A program made the translations under genes and the position numbers. Below are positions 49,215 through 59,382 of a stretch of 64,000 bases of DNA, one piece after another (position 1 is the stretch's first letter; the number at the start of each line of letters is the position of its first letter). Below the pieces are notes generated by a model. It saw nothing but the letters and a program-made list of their open reading frames with translations, searched no databases and was not told the DNA's origin. Source of the stretch: Acholeplasmataceae bacterium (GTDB lineage: Bacteria > Bacillota_I > Bacilli_A > Acholeplasmatales > Acholeplasmataceae); the NCBI GenBank assembly GCA_007692425.1, contig RECG01000016.1, forward strand, positions 58,406-122,405. Direction: 5' to 3'.

Positions 49215-50717
49215 ATGATGTTGATCAACGTGTTGACGCGCGATGAGATGCGTCGGTTGGATGCCTTGACAATGGAAACCAAAGGCATGGATGGTGCCGG
49301 GCTCATGCGACATGCGGCCACACGCATGTGGCAACACATGCGCGATGAGGGCGTGATTGCCGGCAAGGAGAAAACATTGATTCTGGCCGGCATGGGCAAC
49401 AACGGTGGAGACGCATTGGTCATCGCGGAAATGATGCATGACGACGGGTTTGCCGTCGATGTGTTTATTGTCGGTCGTCTGGACAAAATGTCTGATGAAG
49501 CGCGTCTACAACTGGCGATTTTGGACAAAAAGGCGATTCCTTGGCTACATGTGACAGAAGCCTCCAGAGATGCGTTCGATCAGGCTCTCGGTCGTTGCCG
49601 GCATCTCATTGACGGTTTATTCGGCATTGGTTTTGACGGTGTGATGGATCTCTTCTCAAGTCATTTGGTCACCGCCATCAACCAGGCGGACATCGAAGTC
49701 ACCAGCATTGACATTCCAAGCGGACTGAATGCCAGAAATGGGCTGACTGTCGATGTCGCCATGCAAGCCGAACGGACTTTGATTGTCGGGATGTATAAAA
49801 CCGGTAATCTTCTACAAGATGCACTTGATGTCCAGGGCAAGATGATGTTGATTGACATCGGCCTGGCAGACCAGACATTTGAACGTGAACGATTGTTGGT
49901 TCAGCATAACGATGTCAAAGGTCTGATCAAACCAAGAAAACACCATTCGCATAAATATGATCATGGTCACGTCTTGATCTTCGGAGGTGCGCCAGGCATG
50001 ATGGGTGCACCTGTGTTAGCTGGTTGGGCCGCGCTGGTCACTGGTGCCGGTTTAGCCACCATCGCCTATACGACACAAGCATATCGGGAACGTCTTGACA
50101 TCATTCCAGACCTCATGTCTGTCAGCTATGCCGGTTCCAAGGACATCAACGGATTGATGCCGAAGAAACGGGCGGTGCTTTTCGGTGTCGGACTCGGTAA
50201 GCATCGAAAACATACCAAGACACTCAAAGATGTGTTTGAATGGCGCGTTCCGGTCGTGGTTGATGCCGATGGTCTTCACGCCCTCAAGCCCCTGATCAAA
50301 GACATGCGTCATGAACAGAACGTCGTGATCACGCCACATGTGGGCGAGCTTGCCCGCTTGCTGGATGTCGATGTCGATGTGGTCAAAGACGACCCTTTGA
50401 CACATGTCGAAGCCTTGGCCGTCACGACAGGCATGATCGTGGTGCTCAAGGGTCCTTGCACGATCATCGCGGATGCCCATACGACCCGGTTTGGCGTGTT
50501 TGGCAATCCGGGACTGGCCACCGCGGGCAGCGGTGATGTGCTGGCAGGCATGATTGCCGCCTTGCTTGCACAAGGTCACCACACGATGGAAGCCGCCATG
50601 CTCGGTGCTTACCTGCATGGTTTGGCCGCTGATGCCGCCAAACAAGATCTTGGTGAATCGTCGATGATGGCGTCAGATTTGATGGATTATATACCTGAAG
50701 CGTTCAAGTCTATTTAA
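49215..50717 (+). CDS. nnr: Bifunctional NAD(P)H-hydrate epimerase / ADP-dependent dehydratase
   Basis: 500 aa; ILAGMGNNGGDALVIAEMM...VTSIDIPSGLNARNG...HKYDHGHVLIFGGAPGMMGAPVLAG...VVLKGPCTIIAD...GNPGLATAGSGDVLAGMIAAL. Confidence 0.94.
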   Translation: MMLINVLTRDEMRRLDALTMETKGMDGAGLMRHAATRMWQHMRDEGVIAGKEKTLILAGMGNNGGDALVIAEMMHDDGFAVDVFIVGRLDKMSDEARLQLAILDKKAIPWLHVTEASRDAFDQALGRCRHLIDGLFGIGFDGVMDLFSSHLVTAINQADIEVTSIDIPSGLNARNGLTVDVAMQAERTLIVGMYKTGNLLQDALDVQGKMMLIDIGLADQTFERERLLVQHNDVKGLIKPRKHHSHKYDHGHVLIFGGAPGMMGAPVLAGWAALVTGAGLATIAYTTQAYRERLDIIPDLMSVSYAGSKDINGLMPKKRAVLFGVGLGKHRKHTKTLKDVFEWRVPVVVDADGLHALKPLIKDMRHEQNVVITPHVGELARLLDVDVDVVKDDPLTHVEALAVTTGMIVVLKGPCTIIADAHTTRFGVFGNPGLATAGSGDVLAGMIAALLAQGHHTMEAAMLGAYLHGLAADAAKQDLGESSMMASDLMDYIPEAFKSI

Positions 50718-50743
50718 CCATATACCACCAGGGAGATGACAGC

Positions 50744-52588
50744 ATGGAGGGGTTCAGGCCTCTTGAAAGGCACGACAAACAACGGATCAACGCCTTGTTG
50801 ATCCACGCGCCTTGGATGAAGACTTACACATCCAGCGAACTTGTTTTTGAGAACCTGTATGCCTGGAGACAGGCGGAGTCCATTGAAATCGCGTGGTCTG
50901 AAGACCATGCCCTTTTGCGTTGTGTCAACAACAACCAAGCTGTCTACATGCCACCTGTCGCCGCATCTAAAAGCGTCTTCGTCAAAGCGGTCAAAGCATT
51001 GCTTTCGCATGATCCGCAAGCGCGGATTGTCGGATTGACCAAGCCGATGAAAACCATGCTTGATAAGCTTGATGTCGTGTTGCTTGCCGATGACCGGCTG
51101 GCCGAATACATTTACCGCGCCAAAGACATGATTGCATTGCGCGGTTCCCTGTATCATCGTAAACGCAATCAATTCAATCAATTTGCGAAAACATACGCTT
51201 ATCGATTTGAATCGTATCGAATTGAAGACAAACCGGCGGTTGCTGATTTGCTGGACCGCTATAGGCATCACGGCGGTAATGATGACGACCACCAGGCTGT
51301 TCTTGATGCATTGGATCAACTCGATGGACTTGACATGTGTGCCGACCTGTTATGGGTTGATCATGTTGTCGTGGCATTGAGTATCATTGCCAAAAGCATC
51401 TTTCGTCACGGCGTGGTCATGTTTGAAAAAGCGGATATTGATTATAGCGGTAGTTATACCGCTGTCGCGAGATTGGCTGCTGACAGGCATTTTGCCGATA
51501 TCAGATACATCACCCGTCAGGAAGACTTGGGCGTTCCGGCCTTGCGGCGGGCCAAACAATCTTTTTATCCTTTGCGCAAAGAGATGAAATACGTTTGTTT
51601 TCACGATCCTGTCATCAAACAGATGCATGCGCTATATCTGGATGCATTCGATGACCCTCTCCCTTATGTGGACCATCTCTTTCTCTATGAAACCACAAGA
51701 GACGGCATGGTGATTATCGAGAAAGACGGTAACGTCGTTTCCGGACAACATGTGTTCATGAAAACACTTGTCTTCATGAACAAGACCTGGGACTGTCCTT
51801 TTGTCGTCGGAACCGCCACAGACAAAGCGCATCGCAGACAAGGACATATGCGTGCGTTAATGCGTCAAACCATCACATCCTGCCGCGACAAGGCCTTGCC
51901 TTTGTTAGCGCTCTATCCGGAAACGATTGATGTCTACCATGCCATGGGCTTTGTCCCCTATGTGTTTGAGCATACACCCCAGATCCATTGGCCCACGGTG
52001 GCTGTCCGGCTTGAACAGACGGTGGATGCCTCATGGCTGGCCGCCTTATATGCGCAGGCTGTCGAAGGCAGACAAGGACACATGAAGAGAGATGAAAACT
52101 GGTATGTCCGCAAGATGCAAGCCATGACACAACTGGATTTATCTTACGATCTGATCTATGATGGTAAGACATGTCTTGGCTATGTCTTGCATGGACATGG
52201 CGAGATTGAAGAGTGGTTGCCGTTGCGCGAAGTGTTGCCGGTTGTGGAAGGACTTGATTTTTCAAGGCATCTTCTTCCCGGTGCAGGCAAGGGCAAATCC
52301 GGACAGATGATCAGGATTACCGATGCCGCCTTGTTTTTCAAACAGTGTCGTTTTGATCAAGGGTTGAAACATGATTTGCGTATCAGGTTTATCGATGACT
52401 TGCTTGCCACCTCACAAACTCTGCACATCATCATCCAAAACGGTTGTGCATCAGTCGAACCGTGTGACATGTTTGATTTGACGGTCAATATGGCTGATCT
52501 CGCCAAAGTGGTTTTTTGGCCGGATGCGTCCCATCCGCTCAAAATGCTATTCAAGATTGACTCCTTGGTGAGCTACGACAAATATTGA
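50744..52588 (+). CDS. Two-domain protein: N-terminal DUF2156-like aminoacyl/acyltransferase plus C-terminal GNAT
   Basis: 614 aa; SLYHRKRNQFNQFAKTYAYRFESY (DUF2156-like) and FVVGTATDKAHRRQGHMRALMRQTI (GNAT motif A). Confidence 0.7.
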   Translation: MEGFRPLERHDKQRINALLIHAPWMKTYTSSELVFENLYAWRQAESIEIAWSEDHALLRCVNNNQAVYMPPVAASKSVFVKAVKALLSHDPQARIVGLTKPMKTMLDKLDVVLLADDRLAEYIYRAKDMIALRGSLYHRKRNQFNQFAKTYAYRFESYRIEDKPAVADLLDRYRHHGGNDDDHQAVLDALDQLDGLDMCADLLWVDHVVVALSIIAKSIFRHGVVMFEKADIDYSGSYTAVARLAADRHFADIRYITRQEDLGVPALRRAKQSFYPLRKEMKYVCFHDPVIKQMHALYLDAFDDPLPYVDHLFLYETTRDGMVIIEKDGNVVSGQHVFMKTLVFMNKTWDCPFVVGTATDKAHRRQGHMRALMRQTITSCRDKALPLLALYPETIDVYHAMGFVPYVFEHTPQIHWPTVAVRLEQTVDASWLAALYAQAVEGRQGHMKRDENWYVRKMQAMTQLDLSYDLIYDGKTCLGYVLHGHGEIEEWLPLREVLPVVEGLDFSRHLLPGAGKGKSGQMIRITDAALFFKQCRFDQGLKHDLRIRFIDDLLATSQTLHIIIQNGCASVEPCDMFDLTVNMADLAKVVFWPDASHPLKMLFKIDSLVSYDKY

Positions 52589-52680
52589 CATCGTTTTTAG
52601 ATTATGGAAAAGGCCGCCTTCCAAGACGACCTTTTTGTTTTAGATGAATTTGATGCAAGCCTTTCGTTAGTGGCAATGTA

Positions 52681-53022
52681 TCAAGCAGTGTGGGTGGTGA
52701 ACCTGTGAGCCACCCATTCGATGATGATGCCGTAAATCACACCGACGAGAAATCCGACGATATCGGCAAACCCGGTTGCGCTATAAAATGCGAATGAAAC
52801 GAATAGGCCTGTCAAACCACCCCGCCAGATCATTGTGACATGGGTCCGAGGTTTGGAAAACAGTCCGATGACAAGACCCATCAACACGCGATTGAACCAA
52901 AACGCAAACAGATATGTGGGGGTCTGGCTGAATCCTGATCGGACTTGGGCACCGACGATGCAAACGATGCCCAGCAACGCTCCCATGATTAGACTGATGA
53001 TTAATCTTTTACTGATGTTCAT
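52681..53022 (-). CDS. Small membrane protein, unknown function
   Basis: 113 aa, about four hydrophobic segments. Confidence 0.6.
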   Translation of the reverse strand: MNISKRLIISLIMGALLGIVCIVGAQVRSGFSQTPTYLFAFWFNRVLMGLVIGLFSKPRTHVTMIWRGGLTGLFVSFAFYSATGFADIVGFLVGVIYGIIIEWVAHRFTTHTA

Positions 53023-53858
53023 GGATTTTTTCCAATCTTGAAAGAGGTGACGTAGGTCAGGTCGGGGTGCGTAGGTGCCTGGGTTTGTTCGATCTTGTAG
53101 GTCACTCCTTTACCAATCAAGCCTTGCTCGAAATGATAAATCGCGATACCGATGTCAAGTGCCTGCAAGTCAAAGGATAGAACCTTGCCATACTTAGGAT
53201 TACGTTTGAGGTATAGGTGTACGTCCGGGTATTGGACCAACGCACGCCATGGTTGTTTGTTGGAAGCAGAAGGTCCGATCCGGACGAGTTCCAGACTTTG
53301 ATAGATGGGCATGAGTTCGGGAGTGTCAGGAGCCAAGGGTCGGTTGAAATCATTGAGATGAAAAAGTGTCTCGAAAGGGAGGCGCCGATCAGCCCTGGAT
53401 AGACGTCTGGTCATTTTCTCGCGTGCTGTCTGTTTGCCTGCAGGATATCCGACAGCCGTGATGGCGGGAACAATTTCACCCTTTCTCAACAAAACATCGA
53501 AAGCCTTGCGGTTGAAGGTTCCGGCCAACCAGACGGTGCCGAGACCAAGCCCTGTTAATTCCAAAATCAAACTTTCCATAAGATAGCCGAAGTCAACAAG
53601 ATTCTCAAAACGATCATGCGTGATTCCTGCAATATAGGCAGGTGCGTTTTTGACGAACCCATAGGTGCCGATCTTGATGCGTGTCTGTTCTTCGATGTAA
53701 GGGCTGTGATGATAAGAGAGTTTGATGCCATGACCGAAAGGTCCTTTGTTTTGATGGACTTGTTGCATGATTTCTTGGATACGCGACAGTACTGTATCCT
53801 CAATTTTCATGCGTCGATAATGCCGGACAGAAATCCTTTTTTCAATATGTTCAACCAT
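53019..53858 (-). CDS. Nitroreductase-like protein
   Basis: KRISVRHYRRMKIEDTVLSRIQEIM ... GLGLGTVWLAGTFNRKAF ... RIGPSASNKQPWR; start ATG 53858 after AAAGGTG. Confidence 0.75.
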   Translation of the reverse strand: MVEHIEKRISVRHYRRMKIEDTVLSRIQEIMQQVHQNKGPFGHGIKLSYHHSPYIEEQTRIKIGTYGFVKNAPAYIAGITHDRFENLVDFGYLMESLILELTGLGLGTVWLAGTFNRKAFDVLLRKGEIVPAITAVGYPAGKQTAREKMTRRLSRADRRLPFETLFHLNDFNRPLAPDTPELMPIYQSLELVRIGPSASNKQPWRALVQYPDVHLYLKRNPKYGKVLSFDLQALDIGIAIYHFEQGLIGKGVTYKIEQTQAPTHPDLTYVTSFKIGKNP

Positions 53859-54631
53859 TGACACCACACCTTTCAATTTCAACGACGACTTGAATTGTCA
53901 TCACCACATTCATTGTATCACGCATCAAGGGAAACACCTCATCATGTGCGTGTTCAACATGTTTCATGCTTGCCCATCCGGCTTGACTTTGCTTTCTTTT
54001 ACACAAGTAATAAGTGGTGTTTTATCGCTTCACAAAGAGATTATCTGGCTTCTTATTTATGATTGACAGTCAAATCTTTGTCGTTTTATTCAATTTTGTT
54101 CTTTTTTTAATATTTTTAGCGTGATTTAATCATGCATTGATGGTTCTCTTCTTGTTGGTTTTTTGATTGATATTGTGTTCTTCATTTTCGCTGATTCCCT
54201 CATTTTTTTTGCGTGCTCTTTTTTTAGAAGTGAAATTAACGCTTTTTGATTTGTGTAAGTTTTCATTCATTTGCTGTCTTTTCACCCTTCATATCAAAAA
54301 CCAGATATTCGCATGTTCAGGCGAATTTTCAATGACCGGTTTTTTTGATATCTCGCAAAACATGATTTTTTCAGTTTTGATTTTTCACATTTCATCGCTT
54401 ATTTTCATTTTGCTTTGTTCATTTTTCTATTGAATATTTGTTTGCAAGCAATGTGTCCACATCACATGGTACCAACGCCATGTATCAAGACATTGTGACG
54501 TCTCTTCTTCGACGAAGGCTTTGATATGTTAACTTGATTTCAAAGAGTGGTATCGGAAATAATCTGGTATCCTCTTCTAAACGCTGCCTGGCTTGTCTTG
54601 AAATGAGTCGTTTGTCATGAGTTGAAAACAA

Positions 54632-54682
54632 AAATTCCCCTGCTCAACGCATCATGTTCGCGCTGTTTTTGCAGGAGAATTT
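54632..54682 (-). terminator. Extended hairpin terminator downstream of the 54749-56038 gene
   Basis: Minus strand AAATTCTCCTGC...CAGCGC-GAACATGAT-GCGTTG...GCAGGGGAATTTTTGTTTTC. Confidence 0.6.
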
Positions 54683-54748
54683 AATGAACCGTGAAGCAGA
54701 TCAAGACTTGTGATTATTGATGCTACCGTTTATTTTCAAACCCATTCT

Positions 54749-56038
54749 TCAAGTCAGATCATGATTGGGTTTTTGGATATCTTTGATTTTGGGACGTTTG
54801 ATATAATCCACGAAAATGACAATCAGAGCGGCGGTGAATCCAGCGGTGAATCCGTTATTATATAAATCGAATCCGCCTTGAAAATAGAGTGCCGTAGGTG
54901 CAATCACCATATGGATGAATCCGGCGATCACACCGGCGATCACGCCATAACGTATCGTGATCGGCGCAAGTGCGGTCACGAAGAAAATGACAATGGATGG
55001 TCCGATATCATAAAGGTTGATGTTGGGTAGAAAGGTTGCCAGATACGAACCGAACATGACCGGTAGGACATTGGTGACATGCTTGCCGAATGCACCAAAT
55101 CCCATGACGGTGAAAATGCCACCGACCATCGGACCGTTGAGTTCAAACCTTAAAACGAGCACGACCACCAGCATCATCAAACCCAACAAACCGACGTTGG
55201 TCAACGTTCCTTTGAGTCCGTGCATCTCAATAAAATCACTCAGCAGTTTCCCTTCTTCTCGAATGGTTTTCTTGAATCCCGTCAGACTTTCCTTGATGTT
55301 AAACAAAGGATAGACCAGACATAAGATCGAGACCGCCATCACCAACCAAAAGAGAAACCAATGGTGTTCGTAAGTAATGGCCGTACCGACATTGAGATCC
55401 AAACCTAAGGCACGGAAGAGGGTGGCAAACAACATGGAAATGAATCCGATTGTGAATCCGACATGATAGAGGTTGTAGCCCTTGTGCACCGGCAGGATGG
55501 TGGTGGCGATCGGTCCGATCAGATAACCGGCGATGACGCCGACCAAAAGACCAAGCGGGATGGTCGCCCAAAGTGATAACGGAATGGCGAACCAGGTATA
55601 ACTGACCACCGGTCCGAGCCCGGTCCCGAACATGTAGGCGCCAAGCAGCTTGAGGGTCGGAACATGTTGGAGTCTGCTGTAGGTCAGGATACCCAACCAG
55701 ATCGGCACGATATTGAATGGTGTCTTGCCAAAGAAGGCAAACCCGGCAATCGTGAAAAGGCCGGCAAAGACAATGCCATTCCATTTAACCTTTAACAGAA
55801 AAAGCAAAAGGATGGCAGCCCAGGTCGTTAGATAGATATTAAGCAATGTCGGAAACAAACCTCCGACCGTGATGAAATCAGAAATGAGTGCGCCGGGATG
55901 ACGCCAAATGAGTCTCAAGCCTGACACATATCCGGAGAGGGGATGAAGCAATAAAAAAACGATGGCGCCCAGGACAAATGATGCAAAGGCAAATATGATC
56001 TTCTTGTTGTTCATCAATAGGGTGTTTCTCGCTTTCAT
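54749..56038 (-). CDS. Polytopic membrane protein (DUF1576-like)
   Basis: 429 aa, many TM segments, internal duplicated-looking halves (FTIAGFAFFGKTPFNIVPIWLG / FTVMGFGAFGKHVTNVLPVMFG). Confidence 0.65.
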   Translation of the reverse strand: MKARNTLLMNNKKIIFAFASFVLGAIVFLLLHPLSGYVSGLRLIWRHPGALISDFITVGGLFPTLLNIYLTTWAAILLLFLLKVKWNGIVFAGLFTIAGFAFFGKTPFNIVPIWLGILTYSRLQHVPTLKLLGAYMFGTGLGPVVSYTWFAIPLSLWATIPLGLLVGVIAGYLIGPIATTILPVHKGYNLYHVGFTIGFISMLFATLFRALGLDLNVGTAITYEHHWFLFWLVMAVSILCLVYPLFNIKESLTGFKKTIREEGKLLSDFIEMHGLKGTLTNVGLLGLMMLVVVLVLRFELNGPMVGGIFTVMGFGAFGKHVTNVLPVMFGSYLATFLPNINLYDIGPSIVIFFVTALAPITIRYGVIAGVIAGFIHMVIAPTALYFQGGFDLYNNGFTAGFTAALIVIFVDYIKRPKIKDIQKPNHDLT

Positions 56039-56173
56039 CAGATTGACATTCCTATTATATCAAAGCAAAGAAAAAACAACAAACATAATCCCGATTTAGA
56101 CATTGTGTGATTGCTGTCAAAAAAAAGACAGCCTCTTGTAAGCGGCTGTCTTGTTTGATGATATCGGCTTGCC

Positions 56174-58780
56174 TCAGTCTTCAGAATCAATGACGATGAG
56201 GCTGACATTGTTGATGTAGATTGTGGTGGCCACACCTGTCGCTTCGTTTATATCTGACATGTTGCCTGCACCAAAGACCAATTTACCATCTGTCCTTGTT
56301 GGCATATTCATGTAAAGGTCGATGGTGTAAGTCGTCCATTCGGTCGTGATGTCGACATTCTGGTCGATATAACCGTAGAAAGTGGTGTCTTCAAGCTTGA
56401 CCACGATGGTTCTGGCGATATCGGCACGTGCGTCAAATGTCAGTCTCAAGGTCACGCCCTGTGTAAGCGTCAACCCGGTCTGAAAGAAATGGTTGCTATA
56501 CCAATTAGCGCCGATGTCTGTGATGTCAAAGACCAGCACGCCGTCAACAATCACAGCCGTGCTGTTTCCGCCATCTCCGAACCACAACTCCCAAGTGCCT
56601 TCCAACGGCTGACTGAAATCACCATTGACCACTAGGGAAGTATCGGCCGGAATCCAGTAGCCGAACAATGTCAAATCATGATCGGGCATGATGCCAAATG
56701 CGTACAGGGTCGTAAATGTTTCATCAGTATACCATCCACTGAAGACATAACCCTCTCTTTCCGGTTTGAAAGGGTCGATGTCAGCAAGGTGCGTCAGCTC
56801 ATCGGTTCCGACAAGTAAGAATTGGGTAGCACCTAAATCCGTCATGTCAATCGCTTTTGGAAGCATTTGGTCATCCCATGTGCCATCGCCAATCTTGCCA
56901 AAGCCATTCGATCCCCAGGTGAAGACACGTCCTTCAGATGACAAAGCCGCAGAGGTACTCGTGCTTAATGACAATTGTGTGATGGTTTCATTCTCCGATA
57001 AATCAAATCCGCTCGTCATATCAATCGGATGGGGGTTGGCCTCCGTGTTTGTCGTTCCAATCCCAAGTTCACCATTTGCATTATATCCCCAGAAAAAGAC
57101 GCGATTCAACGAGGTGATGATGGCAGCATAATCATAACCGAATGAGACCTGGATGATTGTTTCATGATCCTGAAGGTTAAATCCGGCTGTCACGACTGTA
57201 GGAGTAAAGCGGCCAATGGTCGTACCGTCACCAATCTGACCAAAGACATTGTTTCCCCATGTGAACAGACGATTGGCGGAGGTGAGAACAGCAGAGTTGG
57301 TCCTGCCTGCAGAAATGCTTTCGACAGTTTCTCCATCTAGAAAGTCAAAATTGGCGGTGATGTCTGTCGGCATGTTCCGAGGAGACCCAGAACCATCACC
57401 CAATTGACCACTGGAGTTTGCTCCCCAGGTGAAAACACGGTCCATGGAGGTCAAAGCGATGGAATGAGAATTTCCTAGGGAGACCCGGATGATTGTCTCA
57501 TGTCCCGCCAAGCCGAAGTGATCGGTGATATCAATTGGATGATGGCGATCTGTGTTCGTGCCATCTCCAAGCTGACCATGCTCGTTTTTGCCCCAAAGAA
57601 AGAGTCGGCCTGCGGAGGTCAGGGCTGTTGAATGCTCGGCACCCAATGAAAGCTGGATAATGGTTTCTCCAATTTGAAGCCCAAAATGATCCGTGATGTC
57701 AATTGGTGTTGAATAGACATCAACATCAGGCGTGCCATTTCCCAATCTGCCTGACCAACTCACCCCCCAGGTAAACACACGGCCTTGAGAGGTCAATGCA
57801 GCAGAATGCTGACTTCCCAATGACACCTGAATAATGGTCTCGCCCGCTTGAAGATTAAAATGGCTTGTGATGTCAGCCGGGCTGCGTCGCCCGTTGGTCG
57901 TGCCGTCACCTAATTGACCATACGTGTTGTATCCCCAAGTCAAGAGGTGGCCTTGCGATGTCAGAGCCGCGGCATGCGTTTCGCCAAAAGACAACGCGAT
58001 GACGGCTTCGCCCTCATGAAGCATCCAATACTCGATCAGATGGGTTTCTAATATCACTGGTTCCCATTTGGCATAGAGTATCATATGATGGGCTGGCATG
58101 TGGGTGTAGGTCAGCGCCTGTGTCAGATCAACATCGGTGAACCAGCCTGCAAACATATGGCCGTCACGGGTCGAGATTGGCAGTTCAAGCGGTGCCCCGA
58201 CGGTCCGATTGATAGAATCAATCGGTGTACCATCGTTGACGACAAAGGTGATGGTGTACATGTTCGCCTGCCATTTTGCGTAAAGGAGAAGATGACCGGC
58301 AGGCATGTGGGTATGAGTCAACGTCTGTGTCAGAATTGCATCGGTGAACCAACCTGCAAACGTATGGCCGTCACGGGTCGTGACCGGCAGGTCAAGCGGT
58401 GCTCCGAAAGTCCGATCGACAGTGCTGATCGGCGTTCCGTCGTTGACGACAAAGGTGATGGTGTATGTGTTCACCTGCCATCTGGCATACAAGATGAGGT
58501 TCGATGTGATCGCAACATCGGCATCAAAAGCGTCAGCAGATAACTCCGGTCCCAAAAACCAACCAATGAAAGTATGACCGATCTTGGTCGGAATAGGTGG
58601 CGTGATGGTCTCACCATCATCAACCTCAATGGCGTTAACCGACGATCCTCCTTGGCTGTCAAAAGTGACGGTGAATGTTTCACTATCATCGTCTGGCGGT
58701 TGCTGTGGTAAACTGTCGCAAGCAAAAACGAACAACAAAAACATCATAAAAAGCAAAAGGAGGTAACTGGTTCTTTTCAT
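56174..58780 (-). CDS. Lipoprotein with InlB_B-type repeats, a seven-unit RCC1-like repeat domain and a C-terminal carbohydrate-binding-like domain
   Basis: 868 aa; lipobox-like LLFVFAC; three N-terminal GHTFIGWF/GHTFAGWFTD repeats plus a later one; seven (F)xWGxNxxGQLGDGT units. Confidence 0.85.
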   Translation of the reverse strand: MKRTSYLLLLFMMFLLFVFACDSLPQQPPDDDSETFTVTFDSQGGSSVNAIEVDDGETITPPIPTKIGHTFIGWFLGPELSADAFDADVAITSNLILYARWQVNTYTITFVVNDGTPISTVDRTFGAPLDLPVTTRDGHTFAGWFTDAILTQTLTHTHMPAGHLLLYAKWQANMYTITFVVNDGTPIDSINRTVGAPLELPISTRDGHMFAGWFTDVDLTQALTYTHMPAHHMILYAKWEPVILETHLIEYWMLHEGEAVIALSFGETHAAALTSQGHLLTWGYNTYGQLGDGTTNGRRSPADITSHFNLQAGETIIQVSLGSQHSAALTSQGRVFTWGVSWSGRLGNGTPDVDVYSTPIDITDHFGLQIGETIIQLSLGAEHSTALTSAGRLFLWGKNEHGQLGDGTNTDRHHPIDITDHFGLAGHETIIRVSLGNSHSIALTSMDRVFTWGANSSGQLGDGSGSPRNMPTDITANFDFLDGETVESISAGRTNSAVLTSANRLFTWGNNVFGQIGDGTTIGRFTPTVVTAGFNLQDHETIIQVSFGYDYAAIITSLNRVFFWGYNANGELGIGTTNTEANPHPIDMTSGFDLSENETITQLSLSTSTSAALSSEGRVFTWGSNGFGKIGDGTWDDQMLPKAIDMTDLGATQFLLVGTDELTHLADIDPFKPEREGYVFSGWYTDETFTTLYAFGIMPDHDLTLFGYWIPADTSLVVNGDFSQPLEGTWELWFGDGGNSTAVIVDGVLVFDITDIGANWYSNHFFQTGLTLTQGVTLRLTFDARADIARTIVVKLEDTTFYGYIDQNVDITTEWTTYTIDLYMNMPTRTDGKLVFGAGNMSDINEATGVATTIYINNVSLIVIDSED
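58064..58471 (-). repeat. Two adjacent near-identical 201-bp in-frame repeats (InlB_B-type units)
   Basis: 58271-58471 encodes NTYTITFVVNDGTPIS...LLLYAKW and 58064-58264 encodes NMYTITFVVNDGTPID...MILYAKW. Confidence 0.85.
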
Positions 58781-59118
58781 TTCATCAGTCTCCGTTTCGA
58801 TTTTATCATGGTGATGGAATCGTTATGTTTGCTTTGATTATAACATTTCATGGGCTTTTATGACAATCCTTCAAACGGTCTTGTTGGTTCGTGAACGGCA
58901 AAATCCTGAGGTTTGTATCGTGTGCGTCTAATAGCCTTTGATCAATCAAAAGACGCGATTCTTTGATCGCGCCTTGTTAATGCTCTGGTCTAATCCCGCT
59001 CTATTACCCATGTCACACGCTTCTTTGATAAGTATCAACTCGAGATGAAAAATCATCCATTAAGATGGCTTTCTTTTTAGTCATCCTCGTCTTTGTAATG
59101 AGGAATTGATGATGGCAT

Positions 59119-59382
59119 TTATTTGATATATTTATTCAATATGGTGATGATTTCTTGTGTCTTTTCTTGATAAGTGCCATCTTCAAACGACTCAATCACG
59201 CATGTCTCAATATGGTTTTTCAATATATCGAGATTGGCCTTTTTCAAGAGTGCCGTCACTGCCGTGATCTGATTAGAGATATCCACACAATAACGGTTTT
59301 CTTCCACCATATTGATGACGGCATCGATTTGACCTTTGGCGGTCTTTAATAAATTCAACGCTTCTCGACGATCATGTTTCAT
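59119..59382 (-). CDS. csoR: CsoR-family metal-sensing repressor
   Basis: 87 aa; ALNLLKTAKGQIDAVINMVEENRYCVDISNQITAV...NHIETCV; adjacent to copA/copZ. Confidence 0.9.
   Translation of the reverse strand: MKHDRREALNLLKTAKGQIDAVINMVEENRYCVDISNQITAVTALLKKANLDILKNHIETCVIESFEDGTYQEKTQEIITILNKYIK

Noticed and set aside
54167-54433. 88-aa plus-strand ORF in the AT-rich block
   Set aside because: Composition reflects T-rich DNA (Phe/Leu/Ser/Ile); no SD or family resemblance.
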